A stretch of DNA of 64,000 bases from Streptomyces sp. R44 (lineage in GTDB: Bacteria > Actinomycetota > Actinomycetes > Streptomycetales > Streptomycetaceae), in NCBI RefSeq assembly GCF_041053105.1, contig NZ_CP163444.1, forward strand, positions 2,480,001-2,544,000, written 5' to 3'. The notes under the pieces were generated by a model. That model saw only the letters and a list, made by a program, of their open reading frames with translations. It was not told the DNA's origin and did no database searches. Positions 7,583 through 15,442 of this stretch are shown piece by piece; the first letter of the stretch is position 1, and every line of letters starts with the position of its first letter. A program made the position numbers and the translations under genes.

Positions 7583-8785
7583 GTGGAACTGACTCTGCTC
7601 GGCACCGGCGCCCCGCTCGGACTCCCCCGCCCCGACTGCCCCTGCGCCGTGTGCGCGCTGTCCCGTGGGGGGCGGGCGAGGGCTGCGACCTCGCTGCTCG
7701 TGGACGGGGCCCTGTTGCTCGATCTGACCCCCGGGGCCGCCCTCGCGGCCGCCCGGTCGGGGCATTCGTTGGTGGGAGTGCGGCAGGTGCTGCTCACGCA
7801 TCCGCATGACGGGCCCGCCGTGGAAGTGCCCGCCGGGCTTCCCACTGCCGGGCGCGTCCCGGACGGACGCGAGTTGACGCTGATCAGCGGGCACCGGGTG
7901 CGGGCGGTCCCGATGGACTCCCCGGGGACCGGGTACGAGGTGACCTCGGCCGACGGGGAGCGGTTGCTGTATCTGCCGCCCGGGGGCGCGCCCGCGGGGA
8001 TCGGGGACGAGCACCGCGCGCCGTACGACATGATCGTCGCCGATGTCACCGGGCGGCCGGACGGCCTGGCCCGGCTGCGGTCGACGGGAGCGATCGGCCC
8101 GGCGACCGAGGTGATCGCGGTGCACCTGGACCATGACGCGCCGGCGGGCGCGGAGCTGGACCGGCGGCTCGCGGCGGCGGGGGCGCGGGCGGTGCCGGAC
8201 GGGACGACGCTGTACATCGGCGACTACCACGAGGTGCCGGAGGTGCCCCGGCGGACGCTGGTGACGGGCGGGGCCCGGTCGGGGAAGTCGGTGGAGGCCG
8301 AGCGGCGTCTGGAGACCTTCCCCGAGGTGCTGTACGTGGCGACGGGCGGGACCAGGGAGGGCGACCCGGAGTGGGCCGAGCGGGTGGGGCTGCACCGGGA
8401 GCGGCGGCCGGCCTCGTGGCGTACCGCCGAGACCTGCGAGCTCGTACCGCTGCTCGCGGAGGACGGTCCGGCGCTGCTGATCGACTGTCTGTCGCTGTGG
8501 CTGACGGATGCCATGGACCGGGTGGATGCCTGGGACGACGAGCGGTGGCGGGACGGCGGGCAGGCGGCGCTGCGGGAGCGGACGGCGGAGCTGGTGGCGG
8601 CGGTGCGGGCGACGGGCCGCACGGTCGTGACGGTGACGAACGAGGTCGGCTCGGGGGTGGTGCCGGCGACGGCGGCGGGGCGGCGGTTCCGGGACGAGCT
8701 GGGCCGGCTGAACGCGGCCTTCGCGGACGAGTGCGAGGAGGTCGTCCTCGTGGTCGCGGGTCAGGCCCTGGTGCTGCGCGGGTAG
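7583..8785 (+). CDS. cobU: Adenosylcobinamide kinase / adenosylcobinamide-phosphate guanylyltransferase with N-terminal metallo-beta-lactamase-like domain
   Basis: The C-terminal ~180 residues are CobU: the P-loop TLVTGGARSGKSVEAERR, a YVATGGTREGDPEWAERV segment with the GTP-binding His region (GLHRERRPASW), LLIDCLSLWLTD, and VTNEVGSGVVP. CobU phosphorylates adenosylcobinamide and transfers GMP to it in cobalamin assembly. The N-terminal ~215 residues begin LTLLGTGAPLGLPRPDCPCAVC, resembling a metallo-beta-lactamase-fold hydrolase. Its metal motif is degenerate (LLTHPHDGPAVE instead of HxHxDH). The start is the GTG at 7583 (400 residues). The gene is followed 38 bases later by cobT, so the two form a cobalamin operon. 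Confidence 0.93.
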   Translation: MELTLLGTGAPLGLPRPDCPCAVCALSRGGRARAATSLLVDGALLLDLTPGAALAAARSGHSLVGVRQVLLTHPHDGPAVEVPAGLPTAGRVPDGRELTLISGHRVRAVPMDSPGTGYEVTSADGERLLYLPPGGAPAGIGDEHRAPYDMIVADVTGRPDGLARLRSTGAIGPATEVIAVHLDHDAPAGAELDRRLAAAGARAVPDGTTLYIGDYHEVPEVPRRTLVTGGARSGKSVEAERRLETFPEVLYVATGGTREGDPEWAERVGLHRERRPASWRTAETCELVPLLAEDGPALLIDCLSLWLTDAMDRVDAWDDERWRDGGQAALRERTAELVAAVRATGRTVVTVTNEVGSGVVPATAAGRRFRDELGRLNAAFADECEEVVLVVAGQALVLRG

Positions 8786-8823
8786 GGTGCGATCACCGAA
8801 TTGGCTGTCACTAGGCGGAACCC

Positions 8824-9900
8824 TTGAACCTCGACGACTTCTCCGATCTGATCGAGCGCCCCGACGGCGGGATACGGCGTGATGCCGAGGAGCGCCGGGA
8901 GCGGCTGACCGTGCCGCCGGGGGCGCTGGGCCGGCTCGACGAGCTGGGCGAGTGGCTGTCCGCGGCCCAGGCCTCGGTCAAGGTGCGGGCGATCGAGCAG
9001 CCGAAGGTCGTGCTGTTCGCGGGCGACCACGGGGTGGCCTCGCTCGATGTGTCGGGCCGCGCGGCGGGTACGGCGCACGAGCTGGTGCGCGCGGTGCTGG
9101 ACGGGGCGAGCCCGGTGGCCGTGCTGGCCCGTTCGATGGGTGTGCCGGTACGGGTCGTGGACGCCGGTCTGGACTGCGATCCGGAGCTGCTGCCCGCCGA
9201 GGTGGTACGGCACCGGGTGCGGCGCGGCAGCGGCCGGATCGACGTGGCGGACGCGCTGACGGCCGAGGAGACCGAGGCGGCGGTCCGGCTCGGGATCGCG
9301 ATCGCGGACGAGGAGGCGGACTCGGGCACCGATCTGGTGGTGCTCGGGGATCTGAGCGTCGGCGGCACGACGCCGGCGTCGACGCTGATCGCGGCGCTGT
9401 GCGGGACGGACGCCTCGGTGGTGACCGGCCGGGGCGGTGCCGGGATCGACGATCTGGCGTGGATGCGCAAGTGCGCGGCGATCCGGGACGCGCTGCGGCG
9501 GGCCCGGCCGGTCCTGGGTGACCAGCTGGAGCTGCTCGGGGCGGTCGGCGGGGCGGACCTGGCGGCGATGACCGGGTTCCTGTTGCAGGCGTCGGTGCGG
9601 CGGATGCCGGTGATCCTGGACGGTGTGGTGGGCGCGGCCTGTGCCCTTGTGGCGCAGCGGGCGGCGTTCCGGGCGCCGGACTGGTGGCTGGCGGGTCAGG
9701 TGAGCGGGGAGCCGGCGCAGGCGAAGGCGCTGGACCGGATGGCGCTCAGCCCGCTGCTCGATCACGGCGTCCACGTGGGTGAGGGAACCGGGGCATTGCT
9801 CGCACTTCCCCTCGTCCAGGCCGCGGCGGCGTTCGCCGCGGAGCTGCCCGAGCGTCCGGATCCGACCACTCCGGATGCCGAGGACGCGGCGGAGGGCTGA
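8824..9900 (+). CDS. cobT: Nicotinate-nucleotide--dimethylbenzimidazole phosphoribosyltransferase
   Basis: CobT makes alpha-ribazole phosphate, the lower-ligand precursor of cobalamin. This 358-residue protein has the family features KVVLFAGDHGVASLDVS, LGDLSVGGTTPASTLIAALC, GRGGAGIDDLAWMRKCAAI and, near the C-terminus, DHGVHVGEGTGALLALPL, which carries the catalytic Glu. Translation starts at a TTG (8824). It follows cobU closely on the same strand. The C-terminal tail after position ~345 is variable and acidic. Confidence 0.96.
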   Translation: MNLDDFSDLIERPDGGIRRDAEERRERLTVPPGALGRLDELGEWLSAAQASVKVRAIEQPKVVLFAGDHGVASLDVSGRAAGTAHELVRAVLDGASPVAVLARSMGVPVRVVDAGLDCDPELLPAEVVRHRVRRGSGRIDVADALTAEETEAAVRLGIAIADEEADSGTDLVVLGDLSVGGTTPASTLIAALCGTDASVVTGRGGAGIDDLAWMRKCAAIRDALRRARPVLGDQLELLGAVGGADLAAMTGFLLQASVRRMPVILDGVVGAACALVAQRAAFRAPDWWLAGQVSGEPAQAKALDRMALSPLLDHGVHVGEGTGALLALPLVQAAAAFAAELPERPDPTTPDAEDAAEG

Positions 9901-10008
9901 GCGGGGGCGGAACGGAACGACTGAGGTCGGAGGCGGTCACGCGCGACGCGCGCGTGGCCGCCTTCGGCGTCTCCGCATGGCATGCGATGCCCCATATGAT
10001 CCCTTTTC

Positions 10009-11760
10009 ATGGGAGAAGTCCGCTTGCCTGCCGAAGCAGCACCCCGGGGCACGACCGCCCGTTCGCGTCGCAGCGCCGCGTTCGCCGTCTGGTACCTGCG
10101 CGTCGTCACGTTCATCAATTTCCTCGGCGCCGTCTGGGTCTCCTTCGGACAGGACCTGCGCCGCCACAACGAGGACAACTACTTCACCCCCTACCTGCTC
10201 ACCGCGGGCTTCGCCTCGGGGGTCTTCACGCTCTTCCTGGCGATCACCATGCGGCGCCGCAAACGGGCCGCGTGGATCCTCAACATCGTGCTCAGCGGCC
10301 TCTTCCTGCTGCTCTTCGCCCTCGTGATGTTCTTCCCGGAGATCCGGCAGCACGCCCAGAACTGGATCTCGCTGGTCCTCACCGCCGCGTTCGTGCTCGC
10401 GCTGCTCCTCGGCCGCAAGGAGTTCTACGCGAAGGGCGACCGCTCCAACCCGAAGCTCGCGGCCGGGGTGGCCGTGGGCGGACTGCTCGTCACCTCGCTG
10501 CTCGCCGCCGTCCTGGTGACCGTCACCACCGAGTCCACCGGCTCCACCTTCCTGGAGCGCTGGAAGTACGGCGTGATGCGGCTGGTCACACTGGCCTCCG
10601 ACGGCTCCGGCATCCACCCGCCCGGCTGGGTCGACGTCACCATCAACATCATGTCCACGCTGCTGCTCTTCGCGGTGCTCTTCGCGGCCTTCCGCTCCCG
10701 GCGGGCCGTCGACCCGCTGACCGCGGAGGACGAGGACCGGCTCCGGGTGCTGCTCGACAAGCAGGGCGAGCGGGACTCCCTCGGCTACTTCGCGCTGCGC
10801 CGCGAGAAGAGCGTCGTGTGGTCGCCGAGCGAGAAGGCGGCCATCGCCTACCGGGTGGTCGGCGGGGTCTCGCTCGCCTCCGGCGATCCGATCGGCGACC
10901 CCGAGGCCTGGCCGGGCGCCATCGAGCCCTGGCTCACCGAGGCGCGCGAGCACGGCTGGATCCCGGCGGTGATGGGCGCGAGCGAGGAGGCCGGGGTCAT
11001 CTACGCCCGGCACGGTCTGGACGCCCTGGAGCTGGGCGACGAGGCGATCGTGGAGACCGACGAGTTCACCCTGGACGGCCGGGCCATGCGCACCGTCCGG
11101 CAGGCCTTCAACCGGGTCAAGCGGGCCGGGTACGAGGTCCGCATCCGGCGCCACGAGGACATCCCGGCCGACGAGATGGCCGAGCTGCTCCGCAAGGCGG
11201 ACGACTGGCGCGACGGGGCCACCGAGCGGGGCTTCTCGATGGCGCTGGGCCGGCTCGGCGACCCCCGGGACGGCCGCTGTGTGATGCTGGAGTGCACCGA
11301 CGAGAAGGGCGAGCTGCGGGCCCTGCTGTCCTTCGTCCCCTGGGGGCCGAAGGGGCTCTCGCTGGACCTGATGCGCCGCGACCGGGACTCCGAGAACGGC
11401 CTGATGGAGTTCATGGTCATCGAACTTCTGCAGCGCGCCAAGGAGATCGGGATCACTCAGGTCTCACTCAACTTCGCGATGTTCCGCTCCGTCTTCGAAC
11501 GTGGCTCGAAGCTCGGGGCGGGACCCGTGCTGCGCATGTGGCGTTCACTGCTCAGCTTCTTCTCCCGCTGGTGGCAGATCGAGTCGCTGTACCGCGCCAA
11601 CGCCAAGTACCGACCGATCTGGGAGCCCCGATTCATGCTCTTCGAGAAGAGTGCGGACCTGCTGCGCATCGGCCTCGCCGCCGGTCGGGCCGAGGGCTTC
11701 CTGGAGGCCCCCGGTCTGCCGAAGTGGCTGCACCGCAGGCATCTGGAGAGCAGCCGTTGA
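10009..11760 (+). CDS. MprF/LysX-like membrane phosphatidylglycerol aminoacyltransferase family protein (DUF2156)
   Basis: This 583-residue protein has an N-terminal membrane half with about six helices (for example YLRVVTFINFLGAVWVSF and FVLALLLGRKEFYAKG, then VAVGGLLVTSLLAAVLVTV). A cytoplasmic C-terminal DUF2156/GNAT-like domain follows from about residue 250 (DSLGYFALRREKSVVWSPSE, VGGVSLASGDPIGDPEAW, ITQVSLNFAMFRSVFERGS). That pairing is typical of MprF-like enzymes, which transfer amino acids such as lysine from aminoacyl-tRNA to phosphatidylglycerol and modify surface charge. The amino acid used cannot be told. A rhomboid-like gene starts inside its stop codon, indicating one operon. 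Confidence 0.88.
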   Translation: MGEVRLPAEAAPRGTTARSRRSAAFAVWYLRVVTFINFLGAVWVSFGQDLRRHNEDNYFTPYLLTAGFASGVFTLFLAITMRRRKRAAWILNIVLSGLFLLLFALVMFFPEIRQHAQNWISLVLTAAFVLALLLGRKEFYAKGDRSNPKLAAGVAVGGLLVTSLLAAVLVTVTTESTGSTFLERWKYGVMRLVTLASDGSGIHPPGWVDVTINIMSTLLLFAVLFAAFRSRRAVDPLTAEDEDRLRVLLDKQGERDSLGYFALRREKSVVWSPSEKAAIAYRVVGGVSLASGDPIGDPEAWPGAIEPWLTEAREHGWIPAVMGASEEAGVIYARHGLDALELGDEAIVETDEFTLDGRAMRTVRQAFNRVKRAGYEVRIRRHEDIPADEMAELLRKADDWRDGATERGFSMALGRLGDPRDGRCVMLECTDEKGELRALLSFVPWGPKGLSLDLMRRDRDSENGLMEFMVIELLQRAKEIGITQVSLNFAMFRSVFERGSKLGAGPVLRMWRSLLSFFSRWWQIESLYRANAKYRPIWEPRFMLFEKSADLLRIGLAAGRAEGFLEAPGLPKWLHRRHLESSR

Positions 11761-12470
11761 GACAGGCAGTGAGGGAGTTCGCCCACCGCGAGTGGGGGCC
11801 GCTGTTCAGCACCGTACGGACGGCGCTCGTCACGAAGAAGTGGAGGGCGGCTCCCCTGACGCTGGGCGCCGTCTGCCTCACCTCCCTCTTCCAGATCGTG
11901 CAGAACCAGGACTGGGGCTATCAGCCGGTCCAGGACATCGGTTCCGTACGGGCCGAGGACCCGCTGTGGCTCGCGCTGCTCCGGACCCCGCTCTCGCTGT
12001 TCGTGCCCGCGCTCGACCTGCCCGTGTGGGGCGCCCTGGCGCAGGTCCTGCTGGTCTTCGGGATCGCCGAGATCTGCGTGGGGCGGTGGCGGACGCTCGG
12101 CATCGCGTACCTCGCCACCGTCGTCGGCACGCTCTACGCGCGCGTGGGCATCGCGCTCGGCCCGGACAGCCCGTTCGGGCTGCCCGCCTCGGACGCGCTG
12201 GTGGTGGACACCGGCCCCTCGGCGGCGGTGGTGGGCCTCGCCGTGTACGTGTGCTGGCGCTACCGGGCGTACTGGACCGGCGGGCTCGTGGTCGTCGCGA
12301 TGGTCGTCGAGGTGATCGTCAAGACGAACCTGGCGGGCAAGGAGCACCTGGCGGCGATCGCCGCCGTCCTCGTCCTGATCGCGGTCGAGGCCCGGCGCGG
12401 ACGCGGTCAGGACGGCGGGGTCGAGCCGCGCCCGGGGACGCGCTCCTGGAAGCCGCCGATCAGGTCCTGA
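11757..12470 (+). CDS. Rhomboid-like polytopic membrane protein
   Basis: The TTG start at 11757 overlaps the TGA of the MprF-like gene (TTGA), so the two are translationally coupled; a GTG at 11769 is an alternative. The ~237-residue product has about six hydrophobic helices. A Ser in DTGPSAAVVGLAVYVCW and a His in KTNLAGKEHLAAIAAVLVL sit where rhomboid proteases carry the GxSx serine and the histidine. The serine motif is GPSAA rather than the classical GxSG, so activity is uncertain. The last 64 bases overlap, on the other strand, the end of the next gene. Confidence 0.75.
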   Translation: MRQAVREFAHREWGPLFSTVRTALVTKKWRAAPLTLGAVCLTSLFQIVQNQDWGYQPVQDIGSVRAEDPLWLALLRTPLSLFVPALDLPVWGALAQVLLVFGIAEICVGRWRTLGIAYLATVVGTLYARVGIALGPDSPFGLPASDALVVDTGPSAAVVGLAVYVCWRYRAYWTGGLVVVAMVVEVIVKTNLAGKEHLAAIAAVLVLIAVEARRGRGQDGGVEPRPGTRSWKPPIRS

Positions 12471-13174
12471 ACGCGGCGCCGGACCTTGGTCCAGCGCCTG
12501 TCGTGGCGGTACGTACGGATCCGGGAGCGGGCCCTGGCCCGGTGGCGGTTCCGGTAGAAGCGCCTGGACCACCAGGAGCCCGGGCGGGCCAGCCGGACGG
12601 CGCCGACGATCGCCACGAACGGGACGAGGGCCCCGAACACGGCCATCCGGAACTTCCCCTTCACCAGGGTGACCAGGATGAGGAGGAAGTTCAGCGCGAG
12701 GGTCAGGATGAAGGTGACCCGGTCCTGCTGCTCCTCGGCGGTCATGTCGTTGACGCCGAGCGGCGAGAAACCGCTGAGCGTGAGCCCCACGAGGGCGGTG
12801 GTGAGCACGACCACCTCGACGCTCTTGCGGCCGTCCTCCGACCAGTACACGTCGTCGAGATGGAGGATGAGCGCGAACTCGTCCAGGACGAGCCCCGCGC
12901 CGATCCCGAACACGACCGCGAAGATCGCCCCGCCGGCGCCGTGCCGGTCGCTGGCCACGGCGCCGAAGCCGCCGAGGATCGTGAGGACGACGCCCGGCAC
13001 GACGTGATGGATGTGGACGCCTCCGGAGGAGACGTTCCGGAAGGGCCCCTTCCCCGCCCGGATGAGCCGGGTGACGGTGCGGGTGACCAGGAATGTCAGG
13101 ACGAAGGAGGTCAGAGCGAGCAGCATCGGAAGCTTGCCCGGCTCGACGATGTTGCGGGAGAACCAGTGACCCAT
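12407..13174 (-). CDS. Integral membrane protein of unknown function
   Basis: This ~255-residue protein starts MGHWFSRNIVEPGKLPML and has about six hydrophobic segments. Between them is a His-rich SSGGVHIHHVVPGVVLTILG segment, an acidic FALILHLDDVYWSEDGRKSV segment, and an EEQQDRVTFIL stretch. The C-terminus is very basic (RNRHRARARSRIRTYRHDRR). The pattern of His and Asp in helices suggests a metal-binding membrane enzyme or transporter, but I do not recognise the family. It is convergent with, and overlaps, the rhomboid-like gene by 64 bases. I used the internal ATG at 13174 because upstream codons read into the cobS promoter. Confidence 0.8.
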   Translation of the reverse strand: MGHWFSRNIVEPGKLPMLLALTSFVLTFLVTRTVTRLIRAGKGPFRNVSSGGVHIHHVVPGVVLTILGGFGAVASDRHGAGGAIFAVVFGIGAGLVLDEFALILHLDDVYWSEDGRKSVEVVVLTTALVGLTLSGFSPLGVNDMTAEEQQDRVTFILTLALNFLLILVTLVKGKFRMAVFGALVPFVAIVGAVRLARPGSWWSRRFYRNRHRARARSRIRTYRHDRRWTKVRRRVQDLIGGFQERVPGRGSTPPS

Positions 13175-13241
13175 GCCACCCCGTTCCGATATGCGCGGTA
13201 TGCGCAATCTACCGTCCCGGGGCGGCGATTACCCTGCCCGG

Positions 13242-14006
13242 ATGGACGGCCTGCGTTTCGCCTTCGGGACCCTCACCGTGTTCCCCGCCCGCATCACCCG
13301 CTGGGACCGGGACGCGGCGCGCGCCGGCATGCTCTCGGCCCCGCTCGCCGGCCTGGCCGTCGGGCTCTGCTCCGCCGCGGCCGGCGGTCTCTTCCTGCTG
13401 CTCGGCTCGGGCCCGCTGCTCGCGGCCGTCGCCGCCACCGCCGTCCCCGCCCTGCTCACCCGGGGCCTGCACCTCGACGGCCTCGCGGACACCGCCGACG
13501 GCCTCGGCAGCGCCAAGCCGGCCGAGGACGCGCTGCGCATCATGAAGCAGTCGGACATCGGCCCGTTCGGCGTCATCGCCCTCGTCCTCGTGCTGCTCGC
13601 CCAGGTCGCCGCGCTGTACGAGCTGTACGGGGAGGGCTGGGCGCACGGCACCGTCGCCGCCGCCCTCGCCGCCACCGTCGCCCGCCTCGCCCTCACCCAC
13701 GCCTCCCGGCACGGCGTCCCGGCCGCCCGCCCCGAGGGCCTCGGCGCGATCGTCGCCGAGACGGTCCCGACCCGGTCCGCGACCCTCACGACCGCCCTGG
13801 TCCTGGTCCTCTGCGCCACGGCGGGCCTCCTGCTCTCCCCGTACGACGCCGTCCGCTCGGTCCTCGCGGCCGGTGCGGGCCTCGGTGCGGCGGCGGTGCT
13901 GCTCCGGCGGTGCGTGCGGCGCTTCGGCGGGGTGACGGGCGATGTGTTCGGCGCGGTGGAGGAGACGGCGGCCACGGCGGCGCTGATCGCGCTGACGCTG
14001 GGTTAA
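13242..14006 (+). CDS. cobS: Adenosylcobinamide-GDP ribazoletransferase (cobalamin synthase)
   Basis: CobS joins adenosylcobinamide-GDP to alpha-ribazole in the last part of cobalamin synthesis at the membrane. The product is ~254 residues, starting MDGLRFAFGTLTVFPARITR. It carries the family signature TRGLHLDGLADTADGLGSAK, whose Asp residues bind Mg2+, and the MKQSDIGPFGVIALVLVLLA segment. Several membrane helices follow. It is read away from the membrane protein at 12407-13174, and its stop overlaps the stop of the GH114 gene by four bases on the opposite strand. With CobU and CobT nearby, all late-assembly enzymes lie within 6.5 kb. Confidence 0.95.
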   Translation: MDGLRFAFGTLTVFPARITRWDRDAARAGMLSAPLAGLAVGLCSAAAGGLFLLLGSGPLLAAVAATAVPALLTRGLHLDGLADTADGLGSAKPAEDALRIMKQSDIGPFGVIALVLVLLAQVAALYELYGEGWAHGTVAAALAATVARLALTHASRHGVPAARPEGLGAIVAETVPTRSATLTTALVLVLCATAGLLLSPYDAVRSVLAAGAGLGAAAVLLRRCVRRFGGVTGDVFGAVEETAATAALIALTLG

Positions 14007-14818
14007 CCGCCGGACCGGCAGGGCTCGCGCCACGCGTCGAGCGCGTACCGCTTCCGCATCGAGCTGAGGCCCAGCTTCCTCGCCTGGGGGCAGAACTGGT
14101 CGGTCGTCCGTTCGTACTCGACGTGGAAGACGGCCTTGCCCGCCGCCACGAACGGCGCGAGACGGCCGCACTCGTCGTACTCGGCGCACTGCTCGTTGAC
14201 CGCGAAGTCGAAGTCCGGGAGCAGCTTCGGGATCTGGTCCAGGTCGTTCTTGAGGCCGACCGCGAGGCCCCGGTCGTGGGCCATGGTCGCGATGAGGCGG
14301 TTGTAGCGGAGCTGGTCGGCGGCGGTGAGGGGGAATCCCGTGCGGTTCTTGTAGCCGTCCATGTTGTCGGGTTCGACGGCGTCGAAGCCCTTGTCCCGGC
14401 ACATGTCGAGGCGCTTCGCCATGAGCGGTCCGAGGAGGTCGGTGCGGCGGATGTCGAGCCAGCGCTCGCCGTCCCAGCCGTTGCCCTCGCCGAGGAGGCC
14501 CTTCGGGAAGTCGTCGGCGTCGGGGCGGAAGTCCTCCCAGGCGCCCGTGGACAGATAGCAGATGACCTTGCGGCCGCGGCGGTGGAGGTCGGCGACGGTC
14601 GACGCGGGGTGGTCGAAGCCGTCGATGTCGTACACCGGGACGTCGACGGCCGGGTCGAGCCGGCCGCTGAGCTGCCACTGCCAGGCGAGACCGGGGGCGG
14701 GCCGCCAGCGCTGCTCCCCGGTGGTCTTCGGGTCGGGGGCGGGGTCGGGGCCGGGGGCCGCCGTACAGGCCGTGGCGAGCAGGAGGAGCCCCACGAGCGG
14801 CGGCAGCGGTCGTCTCAT
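14003..14818 (-). CDS. GH114 family (endo-alpha-1,4-polygalactosaminidase-like) lipoprotein
   Basis: This 271-residue exported protein has a lipobox-like LLATAC (Cys near residue 18), a short Pro-Asp linker and one catalytic TIM-barrel domain. GH114 hallmarks are WQWQLSGRLD, VYDIDGFDHP, KVICYLSTGAWEDFRPD, the catalytic-region DAVEPDNMDGYKNRTGFPLT and AVNEQCAEYDECGRL. Known GH114 enzymes (fungal Ega3, the hydrolase domain of PelA) cut alpha-1,4-linked galactosamine polymers. It is the last gene of a five-gene operon; its ATG overlaps the stop of the Spherulin-4 gene by four bases. A role in trimming a galactosamine-rich exopolysaccharide is inferred from family and neighbours. Confidence 0.88.
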   Translation of the reverse strand: MRRPLPPLVGLLLLATACTAAPGPDPAPDPKTTGEQRWRPAPGLAWQWQLSGRLDPAVDVPVYDIDGFDHPASTVADLHRRGRKVICYLSTGAWEDFRPDADDFPKGLLGEGNGWDGERWLDIRRTDLLGPLMAKRLDMCRDKGFDAVEPDNMDGYKNRTGFPLTAADQLRYNRLIATMAHDRGLAVGLKNDLDQIPKLLPDFDFAVNEQCAEYDECGRLAPFVAAGKAVFHVEYERTTDQFCPQARKLGLSSMRKRYALDAWREPCRSGG

Positions 14819-15435
14819 CGGGCGGGCTCCAGGAGGTGCGGAAGGGTGCCCCAGGGGTGGGCGCCGGTGCCGGGGACGGCGCAGTGCACCGGGGTGGCCG
14901 GGCGGAAGCCCGCGGGGGCGGCGTACACGAGGTGGCAGTAGTGGGCGGCGACCGGCAGGTCGAGGGTCCGGTACGTGTCCCAGGGGCCCTCGAAGGTGAC
15001 GAGGAGGTCGGCCTGGGCCTCGTAGCCCGGGTCCGGGTGGGCGCCGTGGTTGAAGACGAGGGTCGCGGCCCCGGCGGCCCGGGCGGCGACCGCGATGCGG
15101 CGGTAGTGGGCGAGGGCGGCGGGCGCGGTCGCCACCTGGTCCAGGAAGGCGCCGTCGGCGCCGTACCAGTCGCGGTGGCGGAGCAGTTCGGCGACGGCCT
15201 CGGCGTGCGGGCGGCGGCCGTAGGCGGTGTCCACGTAGCCGAGGACCCGGACCCCGGCGGCCCGCAGCCGTGCGGCGGCCTCGGCGAACGCCGGGTCGGG
15301 CGCGGCACCGGCGCCGCTCGCCGGGTTGAGGACGACGCCGTACAGGGTCGGCGCCGCGTCGACGAGCGCCGACCAGGCCTCGGGGCGTTCGGCCGGGTGC
15401 TCGTAGTACGGCACCAGGAGGGAGGGGTTGGTCAT
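14815..15435 (-). CDS. Spherulin-4 family protein (GH135, Sph3-like)
   Basis: The ~206-residue protein starts MTNPSLLVPYYEHPAERPEA and carries the Spherulin-4/GH135 landmarks VLNPASGAG, VRVLGYVDTAYGRRP, DWYGADGAFLDQVA, LVFNHGAHPDPGY and LLVTFEGPWDTY. Fungal Sph3 of this family is a glycoside hydrolase needed to make galactosaminogalactan. There is no obvious signal peptide at this start, although 15 more residues are possible upstream (MPSWYDRPPTALRDA). It lies 7 bases after the membrane-protein gene and overlaps the GH114 gene by four, so it is embedded in the operon. Localisation is unresolved. Confidence 0.86.
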   Translation of the reverse strand: MTNPSLLVPYYEHPAERPEAWSALVDAAPTLYGVVLNPASGAGAAPDPAFAEAAARLRAAGVRVLGYVDTAYGRRPHAEAVAELLRHRDWYGADGAFLDQVATAPAALAHYRRIAVAARAAGAATLVFNHGAHPDPGYEAQADLLVTFEGPWDTYRTLDLPVAAHYCHLVYAAPAGFRPATPVHCAVPGTGAHPWGTLPHLLEPAR

Positions 15436-15442
15436 GGCGTCC

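Noticed and set aside
7491..7583. A cobalamin riboswitch before cobU
   Set aside because: No B12-box-like sequence was seen in the short 5' region.
11501..14941. An 1146-codon open frame spanning several real genes
   Set aside because: It reads across the rhomboid-like gene, two opposite-strand genes and cobS in wrong frames; composition is Arg/Pro/Gly and no ribosome binding site is present.
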